NCBI GenBank assembly: GCA_021812955.1
Contig: JAKAMJ010000009.1
Span: 1 to 13,015 of the forward strand
Source of the DNA: a bacterium
GTDB taxonomy: Bacteria > Patescibacteriota > Minisyncoccia > Phycocordibacterales > Phycocordibacteraceae
Direction: 5' to 3'
Length of the DNA: 13,015 nucleotides
Under the pieces are notes generated by a model that was not told where the DNA came from, ran no database searches, and saw nothing but the letters and a program-made list of their open reading frames with translations. Positions 4,988 to 11,953 of this stretch are shown here, one piece after another. The translations under genes were made by a program, and so were the position numbers. The number at the start of each line of letters is the position of its first letter. Within the stretch, counting starts at the first letter, position 1.

Positions 4988-6250
4988 ATGGAATTTCCTT
5001 TTATCGAGCGGGAGGATAGGGAGGTGGCGGCGGCGTTGGCGGGGGAGGAGCAGCGAGAGGCCGAGGGGCTTGAGCTCATCCCGAGCGAGAACTACATCTC
5101 GCGCGCGGTGAAGGAGGCAATGGCCTCTTCACTTACCAACAAATACGCCGAGGGGTACCCGGGGCGCCGCTACTACGGCGGGCAGGAGTTCACCGATGCG
5201 GTCGAGACGCTCGCGATCGAGCGGGCGAAGAAGCTCTTCGGTGCGGCGTATGCCAACGTGCAGCCGCTTGGTGGTGCGAACGCGAACATCGCGACTTACT
5301 TCGCGCTCCTCGAGCCGGGCGACACGGTGCTCGGGATGGAGCTCAGTCACGGCGGGCACCTCACCCACGGGCACCCGGTGACCTACCTCACCAAGATTTT
5401 CAACTTCGTCCGCTACGGGATGAAAGACGTCGAGACGGGAGAGATCGACTACGAGGACATGCTCCGCGTCGCGAAGGAGACGAAGCCGAAGATCGTGCTC
5501 GCGGGTTTCTCGGCCTATCCGCGCGAGCTCGACTACGAAAAGTTCGTCGCTATAGCGCGCGAGGTGGGCGCGCTCGCGGTGATGGACGTGGCGCACATCG
5601 CGGGGCTCATCGCGGGCAAGGCGGCGAAGAATCCGTTTGACTACGGCTTCGATATTATGACCACGACGACGCACAAGACGCTCCGCGGCCCGCGCGGCGG
5701 GATGATTCTCACACGTGAGAGTGCAGAGATTGCGAAGAAGATAGACAAAGCGATTTTCCCCGGCTTGCAGGGCGGGCCGCATATGCACCAGATCGCGGCA
5801 AAGGCGGTTGCATTTGGCGAAGCGCTGCGGACGTCGTTTGCGGCATATGCCAAGCAGATCATTTTGAATACAAAAGCGATGGAGGGCGTGTTTGCGAAAC
5901 AGGGCGCACGCCTGATCACAGGCGGGTCTGATAATCATCTGATCTTGCTTGATGCTGAGACGTCGTTTTGCATCTCGGGTGGTGAAGCGGAGATGCTTCT
6001 CGATCGCGCGGGCATCACGCTTAACAAGAATGTCATACCTGGTGATACGCGGCCGGCGATGGACCCGTCGGGTATACGGTTAGGGACGCCGGCCTTGACC
6101 ACGCGCGGATTCCGCGAAGCGGAATCCGCGCGAGTGGCAGAGCTCATGATCGACGTGCTCACGAAGCGAGACGACGCAGTCGTTGCATGCGCCCACGAAG
6201 AAGTTCGTGCGCTCGCCGCCGCGCACCCGATTCCTGAATCGTTTTCATAA
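4988..6250 (+). CDS. glyA: Serine hydroxymethyltransferase
   Basis: GlyA is a cytosolic PLP enzyme that interconverts serine plus THF with glycine plus methylene-THF, feeding one-carbon metabolism and the neighbouring ThyX. The 420-residue product is full length. It shows LIPSENYIS (30-38), YAEGYPGRRYYGG (53-65), ELSHGGHLTHG (118-128), MDVAHIAGLIAG (199-210, with Asp200 for the PLP ring) and TTTTHKTLRGPRGG (225-238), where Lys230 forms the Schiff base. The start at ATG 4988 gives the standard N-terminus; the longer frame to 4946 adds an implausible hydrophobic leader. No SD is present, but a TACACT -10 ends 7 nt upstream. A 14-bp palindrome lies near the 3' end without changing the protein's length. 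Confidence 0.97.
   Translation: MEFPFIEREDREVAAALAGEEQREAEGLELIPSENYISRAVKEAMASSLTNKYAEGYPGRRYYGGQEFTDAVETLAIERAKKLFGAAYANVQPLGGANANIATYFALLEPGDTVLGMELSHGGHLTHGHPVTYLTKIFNFVRYGMKDVETGEIDYEDMLRVAKETKPKIVLAGFSAYPRELDYEKFVAIAREVGALAVMDVAHIAGLIAGKAAKNPFDYGFDIMTTTTHKTLRGPRGGMILTRESAEIAKKIDKAIFPGLQGGPHMHQIAAKAVAFGEALRTSFAAYAKQIILNTKAMEGVFAKQGARLITGGSDNHLILLDAETSFCISGGEAEMLLDRAGITLNKNVIPGDTRPAMDPSGIRLGTPALTTRGFREAESARVAELMIDVLTKRDDAVVACAHEEVRALAAAHPIPESFS
6102..6132. repeat. 14-bp perfect inverted repeat inside glyA
   Basis: Arms 6102-6115 and 6119-6132 flank a GAA loop. The centre CCGCGAAGCGG is identical to the centre of the hairpin behind tRNA-Leu. It encodes TRGFREAESARVAE, a conserved part of the enzyme, with no apparent insertion. 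Confidence 0.7.
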
Positions 6251-6256
6251 ATCTGG

Positions 6257-6262
6257 TACACT
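6257..6262 (+). promoter_or_regulatory. -10 element (TACACT) for leaderless argS
   Basis: TACACT ends 7 nt before the argS ATG and starts 6 nt after the glyA stop codon. The hexamer and spacing are the same as at glyA. Confidence 0.5.
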
Positions 6263-6268
6263 CGCCGC

Positions 6269-7921
6269 ATGGAGGAGACTATACGAAATGCCATACGAGA
6301 GTTTCTTGCGAAGGCGGGCGCGCCTGATGTGGCGTTCGTGGTGGAGCGGCCAACCGATAGCGCGCATGGCGACTACGCCACGAATGCCGCGCTCGCGGCG
6401 GCAAAAGCACTCGGCAAGGACCCGCGCTCGCTCGCAGACTCGCTCGCGCGCCACCTGCTCGACACGCTTGGCGATTCACTCGCGAGCAGTGTCGCCGTCG
6501 CCGGCCCGGGCTTCGTGAACATCACGCTCGCGCCCGAAGCTGTCGCGCTCGCCATCGCCGAGGCGGCCGCAAAAGGTGAGGAGTGGGGCAAGAACGTGGC
6601 CGAAACAAAGAAGCGCGTGATGATCGACTACACCGACCCAAACCCGTTCAAGGAGATGCACATCGGCCACCTGATGAGCAACGTCATCGGCGAGTCGCTC
6701 GCACGGCTTATAGAGAACAAAGGGGCTGAAGTCCTCCGCGCGAACTACCAGGGCGATGTCGGCCCGCACGTCGCGAAGGCGCTGTGGGGTCTGCGCAAGG
6801 CGGGCATCACAGAGCCCGAGACGGCAAAAGAAATAGGCGATGCCTACGCGGCGGGCTCGCAGGCGTATGAGGAGTCGCCGGAGGTGAAGGCAGAGATCGA
6901 CGCGCTCAATCAAGAGATCTACAAGGGCGAAGATGCGGCGCTCATGGAAGAGTGGCGCAAGGGTCGCGCGGTCTCGCTCTCTGCGTTTGAAGAGATATAC
7001 AAGATACTCGGCACGCATTTCGACTACTACTTCTTCGAAAGCGAGACGGCGGAGTCGGGCGCGCGCATCGTGCGCGATGGCGTCGCGAAGGGCGTGTTCG
7101 AAGAGAGTGAAGGTGCGATTATTTATCGCGGCGAGAAGAAAGGCTTGCACACGCTCGTGTTTATCACGAGCCGCGGCACGCCCACTTACGAGGCAAAGGA
7201 CGTCGGCCTCGCGTTCCTGAAAGAAGAGCGGGCGCAATTCGACCGGTCGCTTATCGTGACGGCCGCGGAACAGACGGGACACTTCAAGGTGCTCTTCGCG
7301 GCGCTCGCAGAGCTCGCGCCGCTCATCGCCGAGAAGACGTCTCACGTCCCGCATGGGTTCCTCCGCCTCACCGAAGGGAAGATGTCCTCGCGCGAGGGGA
7401 ACATCATCACTGCCAGAGGTTTCATCAAAGAAATCATCGAGAAGGCGAGCGAGAAGAACGCCGACCCGCTCATCGCCGAGCAGGTAGCAATCGGCGCGAT
7501 CAAGTACATGGTGCTGCGCCAGTCACCTGGCTCAGACATCATCTTCGACCCGGAGAAGTCGCTTTCGCTTGAGGGCGATTCCGGGCCATATCTCCAGTAC
7601 GCGCTCGTGCGCGCCAAGAAGATTCTCGCCTATGGCGACAACGGCGAGAGCGGGGGAGCAGAGCCGGCTGCGCCGTACGCCATCGAGCGGCTCATCGTGC
7701 ATTTCCCCGAGGTGGCGGCACGCGCGGCGAGCGAGCTCGCGCCGAACCTGCTCACCACCTACCTCACCGAGCTCGCCGCCGAGTGGAATCATTTCTATGC
7801 GACCGAGCAGATACTCGGTAGTCCCGAAGAGGCGTACAAGCAGAGCGTCGCCCGCGCCTTCGCGCAAACGATGACCAATGGCCTCACGCTCCTCGGCATC
7901 CCCGCTCCCGAGCGGATGTAA
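6269..7921 (+). CDS. argS: Arginyl-tRNA synthetase
   Basis: ArgRS is a class I synthetase that charges tRNA-Arg in the cytosol. The 550-residue protein is of normal length. Its N-terminal Add1-like tRNA-binding domain (about 1-100) includes DYATNAALAAAKALGK and VAGPGFVNITL. The catalytic core has YTDPNPFKEMHIGHLMSN with HIGH at 131-134. A KMSKS-type loop, EGKMSSREGN, has KMSS at 371-374, and EAKDVGLAF and TAAEQTGHFK are also typical. The C-terminal anticodon-binding helical domain starts near 430 (LEGDSGPYLQYALVRAKKIL) and ends with the usual LLGIPAPERM. ATG 6269 is preceded by a -10-like element but no SD. The toxin-antitoxin operator begins 10 nt after its stop. Confidence 0.97.
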   Translation: MEETIRNAIREFLAKAGAPDVAFVVERPTDSAHGDYATNAALAAAKALGKDPRSLADSLARHLLDTLGDSLASSVAVAGPGFVNITLAPEAVALAIAEAAAKGEEWGKNVAETKKRVMIDYTDPNPFKEMHIGHLMSNVIGESLARLIENKGAEVLRANYQGDVGPHVAKALWGLRKAGITEPETAKEIGDAYAAGSQAYEESPEVKAEIDALNQEIYKGEDAALMEEWRKGRAVSLSAFEEIYKILGTHFDYYFFESETAESGARIVRDGVAKGVFEESEGAIIYRGEKKGLHTLVFITSRGTPTYEAKDVGLAFLKEERAQFDRSLIVTAAEQTGHFKVLFAALAELAPLIAEKTSHVPHGFLRLTEGKMSSREGNIITARGFIKEIIEKASEKNADPLIAEQVAIGAIKYMVLRQSPGSDIIFDPEKSLSLEGDSGPYLQYALVRAKKILAYGDNGESGGAEPAAPYAIERLIVHFPEVAARAASELAPNLLTTYLTELAAEWNHFYATEQILGSPEEAYKQSVARAFAQTMTNGLTLLGIPAPERM

Positions 7922-7928
7922 TTTACGA

Positions 7929-7957
7929 TTGACAGAAAGATTATCTAAAGATAATCT
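7929..7957 (+). promoter_or_regulatory. Promoter of the toxin-antitoxin pair
   Basis: TTGACA (7929-7934) is followed at 17 nt by TAATCT (7952-7957), which ends 7 nt before the antitoxin ATG. A GATAAT at 7950-7955 with a 15-nt spacer is an alternative -10. Either predicts a leaderless or nearly leaderless transcript. Confidence 0.6.
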
Positions 7958-7963
7958 TTCTGT
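7932..7963. promoter_or_regulatory. Palindromic operator of the toxin-antitoxin pair
   Basis: Fifteen-bp perfect arms (7932-7946 and 7949-7963) flank AA. The palindrome covers the end of the -35, the whole spacer and the -10, and ends directly at the antitoxin ATG. Phd/YefM-type antitoxins repress their own promoters by binding such palindromes. Confidence 0.7.
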
Positions 7964-8212
7964 ATGACTAACATAATCGGATTGAAAGATCTGCGAGAGA
8001 ATACGGAGCAGTACATCTCCAGCGTGAGCAAAGGGAAGTCGTTTCTCGTGGTGCGGCGCTCGAAGCCGATCTTCCGGGTGTCGTCGGTGGACGAATGGGG
8101 AGACGAGGGGCGGTGGGAGACGGTCGTCGATTTCACCAAGATTTCTAAAAAGGGTGTGCCGGTTGGAGAAGTAGTAGCGTCGCTCAAACGCTTGCATGCA
8201 CAGGATCGATAA
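7964..8212 (+). CDS. Phd/YefM-family antitoxin
   Basis: The 82-residue protein matches the small Phd/YefM DNA-binding fold. Its N-terminal ITxLR-like segment NIIGLKDLRENTEQYISSVSKG is followed by SFLVVRRSKPIFRVSSVDEW. The C-terminal part (about 48-82) would be the flexible toxin-neutralising region. It overlaps the downstream toxin ORF by 17 nt, the usual coupling of such modules. The start codon abuts a 32-bp palindromic operator and lies 7 nt after a -10, so transcription is probably autoregulated and leaderless. The local sequence is less G+C-rich than the flanking synthetase genes, consistent with a mobile module. The family is assigned by sequence pattern, not by search. Confidence 0.85.
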   Translation: MTNIIGLKDLRENTEQYISSVSKGKSFLVVRRSKPIFRVSSVDEWGDEGRWETVVDFTKISKKGVPVGEVVASLKRLHAQDR

Positions 8213-8432
8213 GTTCCTGGCGCGTCTCGACGCCGGGCAACGAAAGAGAGCGCTCGCGATTGTGGAGCGTATCGAGAGAGGCGCTCTCTCTGGGCTCGAC
8301 CTGCGGAAGCTCGCTGGTGCCTCAGATACATACCGCGTCCGCGTCGGGAGGGTGCGGATAAAGTTCAGTATGGATGCCTCTGGTATTCGTATCCTCGACA
8401 TCAGCCTCAGAAGCGAAAATACGTATAAATGA
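8196..8432 (+). CDS. RelE/ParE-superfamily toxin
   Basis: The 78-residue product has the compact RelE/ParE layout: two N-terminal helices (IDKFLARLDAGQRKRALAIVERIERG), then LRKLAGASDTYRVRVGRVRIKF, and a C-terminal strand with RSENTYK. The YRVRVGRVRI core and the terminal Arg/Tyr-containing motif are typical of RelE-like ribosome-dependent mRNA interferases. RelE or ParE specificity cannot be decided from sequence reading alone. The ATG at 8196 lies within the antitoxin gene (17-nt overlap). The stop at 8432 falls 4 nt before the ileS ATG, and the toxin's last codons appear to contain the ileS -10. Confidence 0.85.
   Translation: MHRIDKFLARLDAGQRKRALAIVERIERGALSGLDLRKLAGASDTYRVRVGRVRIKFSMDASGIRILDISLRSENTYK
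8424..8429 (+). promoter_or_regulatory. -10 element (TATAAA) for ileS, inside the toxin gene's end
   Basis: TATAAA ends 8 nt before ATG 8437. A second hexamer, GATACT (8431-8436), could instead serve a start at ATG 8446. No clear -35 is visible. Confidence 0.4.
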
Positions 8433-8436
8433 TACT

Positions 8437-11343
8437 ATGACCGACATGGAGTCATCGCCTGAGAAGTCGGAGAATGCGAAGCGCGAAGAGGCCACGCTCG
8501 CGTTCTGGAACGAGCAGAAAATATTCGAGAAATCGCTCGAGAAGGATGCTCCGAACGGGGAGTACGTCTTCTATGATGGGCCGCCGTTTGCGACCGGGAC
8601 CCCGCACTACGGCCACATCGTGGCGAGCGTGATGAAGGACGCGATCCCGCGCTTCTGGACGATGCGTGGATACCATGTGCCCCGCAAATGGGGCTGGGAC
8701 ACGCACGGCCTGCCGATCGAGAACATCGTCGAGAAGGAGCTCGGGTTCAAGCACAAGAAAGATATAGTCGCGTATGGCATCGAGAAGTTCAACAATCGCT
8801 GCCGCGAACAGGTGACGACGTATGTTGATTATTGGAAGACGTTCGTCCCGCGCATCGGCCGCTGGGCTGACATGGAGAATGCGTATTTCACCATGGACAA
8901 GTCATACATGGAGAGCGTGTGGTGGGTATTCAAGCAGCTCTACGACAAGGGTCTCGTCTATGAGGACTATCGCTCGATGCACATCTGCCCTCGCTGCGAG
9001 ACGACGCTCTCGCAACAGGAGGTCGCGGAGGGGTACAAGGATGTCAAAGATATTTCAGTGACGGTGAAGTTCAAGGTGACGAACCCTGAGAAGCTCGGGC
9101 TCAGCGGCGACGTGTACCTGCTCGCATGGACTACGACGCCGTGGACGCTGCCGGGCAACGTCGCGCTCGCGGTGGGGGAGAAGGTGGAGTATGTCGCCTA
9201 TGAAGTTGATGGGGAGCTGGTAATCGCGTCGAGGTGTTTCGCAGAAAGAATGGGAATGTTTAACGTTAAGAATTCGGGAAAGTCAGACATTCCCATTCTT
9301 TCTGCGCGCGAGCTCGTCGGCCTCGAATACGAACCGCCGTTTGCATACTATAAAAAAGACACGACGCTCAAGAACCGCGAGAACGGTTGGAAAGTGTACG
9401 CCGCAGATTTCGTCACGACTGAGACCGGCACCGGCATCGTGCACATCGCGCCAGCCTTCGGCACGGATGACTTCGAGCTCTCGAAGAAAGTGAACCTGCC
9501 GTTCGTGCAGCACGTCGCCATGGACGGTACTATGAAAAGCGAGGTGACGGACTTCGCGGGGATGGAGGTTAAACCTCGCTCAGACGACGACAAGGTGCGG
9601 CTCGGCACCGACATCGCGGTCATCAAATATCTGCAGGAGCACGGCGCGTTTTTCTCGAAGGAGAACCTCACGCACTCATACCCGCACTGCTGGCGCTGCC
9701 AGACGCCGCTTCTGAACTACGCGACCTCGTCGTGGTTCGTGAAGGTGACGGCGATAAAGGGCGAGCTACTGGAGAGCGCGAAGAACATCACCTGGTCGCC
9801 TGCGCACATCAAAGAAGGTCGCTTCGGCAAGTGGCTCGAAGGCGCGCGCGACTGGTCGATCTCTCGCCAGCGCTTCTGGGCGAGCGTGATCCCGATGTGG
9901 AAGTGCGAGAGCTGCAAGGATGTGCGCGTGTTCGGGAGCGTGGCGGAGCTCGAGGAGGCGAGCGGGCAGACGGTAGAAGACCTGCACAAGCACGTCGTCG
10001 ACAATGTGACTGTGCCCTGCGCCTGCGGCGGCGAGATGAAGCGGATTCCCGACGTGCTCGACACCTGGTTCGATTCCGGATCGATGCCGTATGCCGAGAT
10101 GCACTACCCGTTTGAAGACAAAGAAAAATTCGATGCGCAATTCCCGGCACAGTTCATCGCCGAGGGCATAGACCAGACGCGCGCGTGGTTCTACTACCTG
10201 CATGTGCTCGGCGGAGCGCTATTCGGGAAGAACGCGTTTCAGAACGTGATCGTGAACGGCACGGTGCTCGCGGAAGACGGCGCGAAGATGTCGAAGAGCT
10301 TGAAGAATTATCCCGACCCGATGCTGATGGTCGAGAAGTACGGCGCGGACGCGGTGCGTTTCTACCTGCTCTCTTCGCCGGTCGTGCGTGCTGAAGACCT
10401 GGCCTTCGCCGAGAGCGGGGTAGACGAGGTGGCGAAGAAGAACATCGGCCGCTTGAGCAACGTGCTCGCGTTTTATGAGCTTTTCGCGGATGGCGAAACT
10501 AGCATGACAGGACTTACGAAGTCCCGTCATTCGGAGCCTCACGATGGTTCAGAGGCTAGTACGTCATCTCAATGGGAGGACTTCGTAAGTCCAAACATGC
10601 ACGTGCTCGACAAGTGGATTCTTGCGCGTCTCGCCGAGCTTATAAAAGATACGACAGACGGATACGAGAAATATGCGCTCGACCGCGCGGTGCGCCCGCT
10701 CGCGCTCTTCGTCGACGACTTGTCGGCGTGGTACGTGCGCCGTTCGCGCGACAGGTTTAAGGAGGAAGGTGATGATAAGGAAAATGCACGCGCAACATTG
10801 CGGTATGTGCTTTGTGAATTGTCGAAAGTGATCGCGCCTGCCATGCCGTTTATCGCGGAGGAGCTTTTCCAAGCTGTGCGCGAAGAGAGCGATCCGGAGA
10901 GCGTGCATCTCGCCGCGTGGCCTCTGGCAAAAGATATGGACAAGTCAGACTTGTCCATGATCGCGGATATGCAGAAAGTGCGCGAGCTCGCGTCAGAGGC
11001 GCTCATGCTACGCCAGAAGGCGGGTATCAAGGTGCGCCAGCCGCTCGCTGCGGTGACCATTCCGGATGATTTGTCGGAGGAGCTCAAGGCGATTCTCGCT
11101 GACGAGCTGAACGTAAAAGAAGTGAAGCTGGGTGATACGCTCGCGCTCGATACTGCGCTAACGCCCGAGCTGATCAAAGAAGGCGACGAGCGCGAGATGG
11201 CGAGCGCCGTAGCGCAGGCGCGCAAGGCCGAGGGCCTCTCGCCCGCCGACGCGGCTCGTGTCGAGCTTCGTGAAGCGGGGAAGTACAAAGCACGGCTTTC
11301 CACAGGAGAGGCGCGCTTCGACCTGGTACGGGATGCGAGTTAA
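8437..11343 (+). CDS. ileS: Isoleucyl-tRNA synthetase (type 2)
   Basis: IleRS charges tRNA-Ile. The 968-residue protein has the HIGH-type PHYGH (56-60), an editing domain with LAWTTTPWTLPGN (229-241) and GTGIVHIAPAFGTDD (331-345), and KMSKS (617-621). Cys pairs are CPRC (184-187), HCWRC (417-421), CESC (490-493) and CACGG (528-532). The block CACGG then RIPDVLDTWFDSGSMPYAE is typical of type 2 IleRS, the eukaryote-like form linked to natural mupirocin tolerance. Three segments look inserted and coincide with DNA palindromes: residues 268-290, 688-719 and 834-841. ATG 8437 is chosen because a -10 ends 8 nt before it; ATG 8446 is possible. The gene overlaps recO by 11 nt. Confidence 0.97.
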   Translation: MTDMESSPEKSENAKREEATLAFWNEQKIFEKSLEKDAPNGEYVFYDGPPFATGTPHYGHIVASVMKDAIPRFWTMRGYHVPRKWGWDTHGLPIENIVEKELGFKHKKDIVAYGIEKFNNRCREQVTTYVDYWKTFVPRIGRWADMENAYFTMDKSYMESVWWVFKQLYDKGLVYEDYRSMHICPRCETTLSQQEVAEGYKDVKDISVTVKFKVTNPEKLGLSGDVYLLAWTTTPWTLPGNVALAVGEKVEYVAYEVDGELVIASRCFAERMGMFNVKNSGKSDIPILSARELVGLEYEPPFAYYKKDTTLKNRENGWKVYAADFVTTETGTGIVHIAPAFGTDDFELSKKVNLPFVQHVAMDGTMKSEVTDFAGMEVKPRSDDDKVRLGTDIAVIKYLQEHGAFFSKENLTHSYPHCWRCQTPLLNYATSSWFVKVTAIKGELLESAKNITWSPAHIKEGRFGKWLEGARDWSISRQRFWASVIPMWKCESCKDVRVFGSVAELEEASGQTVEDLHKHVVDNVTVPCACGGEMKRIPDVLDTWFDSGSMPYAEMHYPFEDKEKFDAQFPAQFIAEGIDQTRAWFYYLHVLGGALFGKNAFQNVIVNGTVLAEDGAKMSKSLKNYPDPMLMVEKYGADAVRFYLLSSPVVRAEDLAFAESGVDEVAKKNIGRLSNVLAFYELFADGETSMTGLTKSRHSEPHDGSEASTSSQWEDFVSPNMHVLDKWILARLAELIKDTTDGYEKYALDRAVRPLALFVDDLSAWYVRRSRDRFKEEGDDKENARATLRYVLCELSKVIAPAMPFIAEELFQAVREESDPESVHLAAWPLAKDMDKSDLSMIADMQKVRELASEALMLRQKAGIKVRQPLAAVTIPDDLSEELKAILADELNVKEVKLGDTLALDTALTPELIKEGDEREMASAVAQARKAEGLSPADAARVELREAGKYKARLSTGEARFDLVRDAS
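9240..9306. repeat. 20-bp inverted repeat in ileS, AAGTCAGAC family, copy 2
   Basis: Arms 9240-9259 and 9287-9306 are perfect complements over 20 bp. The 27-nt loop holds the palindrome TTAACGTTAA (9260-9269). AAGTCAGAC (9280-9288) spans the loop-to-right-arm junction and is read in frame as KSD, just as in copy 3. It adds residues roughly 268-290 in the middle of the editing-domain region. Confidence 0.8.
10498..10592. repeat. Nested inverted-repeat cluster inserted in frame in ileS
   Basis: ACTAGC (10498-10503) pairs with GCTAGT (10555-10560). A hairpin at 10504-10530 has arms ATGAC/GTCAT and GGACTT/AAGTCC around ACG. AGCCTC (10535-10540) pairs with GAGGCT (10552-10557). GGACTTACGAAGTCC (10510-10524) is the exact reverse complement of 10578-10592. 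It encodes a Ser/Thr-rich linker just before the conserved VLDKWILAR. Confidence 0.75.
10936..10958. repeat. Palindromic repeat in ileS, AAGTCAGAC family, copy 3
   Basis: Ten-bp arms (10936-10945, 10949-10958) flank CAG. The central GGACAAGTCAGACTTGTCC is identical to copy 1 behind thyX. In this frame it encodes MDKSDLSM, between the anticodon-binding domain and the C-terminal domain of IleRS. Confidence 0.85.
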
Positions 11344-11905
11344 ATATACGACGCGTGGCATCGTGCTCGCGCGGACGCACGTGGGCGAGGCGAACACGCT
11401 TGTTGCGATGCTCACTGAAGACGTGGGGCTCGTGTTCGCACGCGCCCAGAGCCTGCGCAAGCCGGGGGCCAAACTCGCCGCCGCGCTCGCGACCTTTGCC
11501 GAGAGCGAGCTCGTGCTCGTGCGCGGGAAGGAGGGGTGGCGCGTGGCTGGCGCAGTGCTCGGGGAGAATTGGTTTCAGAGGTTGCCGAGCCCGGACACGC
11601 GCGCCGCTGCGGCGCGCGTGTCCGGGCTCCTTCTCCGCCTCGTCGCAGGCGAAGCGCAAGACTCCGTCCTTTTCCCGATCGTCCGCGCATTTCTCATTTC
11701 GCTCACGGATGTGCCGCCCGAGCAGCGCGAGGCCGCCGAGATACTCGCCGTCCTCCGCCTCCTCGCCGCGCTAGGGCTCGACAGCGGCCCTATCCCGGGC
11801 GAGCGGGCAGAAGACTTTTCCCGACACGCCCTTTCGGAAGCGTTCGAAGGGCGCGCAGTATTCGTGAAGAGAATCAACGCGGGCATCGCAGCGTCGGGCC
11901 TCTAG
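11333..11905 (+). CDS. recO: DNA repair protein RecO (short form)
   Basis: RecO acts with RecR to load RecA onto SSB-coated single-stranded DNA in recombinational repair. The 190-residue product begins with the RecO OB-fold pattern KYTTRGIVLARTHVGEANTLVAMLTEDVGLVFARAQSLRKPGAKL and continues into a helical C-terminal half (about 85-190). It is shorter than the usual ~240 residues and contains no cysteine, so the zinc-finger found in many RecO proteins is absent. ATG 11333 overlaps the ileS end by 11 nt, pointing to translational coupling; the longer frame to TTG 11258 would lie deep inside ileS. A 21-bp perfect palindrome sits mid-gene. Confidence 0.85.
   Translation: MRVKYTTRGIVLARTHVGEANTLVAMLTEDVGLVFARAQSLRKPGAKLAAALATFAESELVLVRGKEGWRVAGAVLGENWFQRLPSPDTRAAAARVSGLLLRLVAGEAQDSVLFPIVRAFLISLTDVPPEQREAAEILAVLRLLAALGLDSGPIPGERAEDFSRHALSEAFEGRAVFVKRINAGIAASGL
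11587..11629. repeat. 21-bp perfect inverted repeat inside recO
   Basis: Arms 11587-11607 and 11609-11629 are perfect complements with a single T between them. The repeat encodes PSPDTRAAAARVSG at the junction of the OB-fold and the helical domain of RecO. Confidence 0.85.
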
Positions 11906-11943
11906 CGTTGCGCATATCCGCAGTTGCCGGCTGTGCGGTGGGG

Positions 11944-11949
11944 TATACT
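11944..11949 (+). promoter_or_regulatory. -10 element (TATACT) for the last gene
   Basis: TATACT ends 8 nt before the second of two adjacent ATG codons (11957) and 5 nt before the first (11954). TTGCCG at 11924-11929 is a possible but closely spaced -35. Confidence 0.45.
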
Positions 11950-11953
11950 GGCG

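Noticed and set aside
5129..5938. 269-codon antisense open frame over glyA
   Set aside because: Same reasoning: a shadow of glyA codon bias.
6476..7354. 292-codon antisense open frame over argS
   Set aside because: It is opposite a certain gene, Arg/Leu/His-rich and without any recognisable domain or SD; long antisense frames are expected at this G+C.
7532..8401. 289-codon antisense frame across argS and the toxin-antitoxin pair
   Set aside because: It crosses three well-supported genes and has no family features.
4879..10958. CRISPR array from the repeated palindromes
   Set aside because: Copies are kilobases apart, with no regular spacers and no cas genes.
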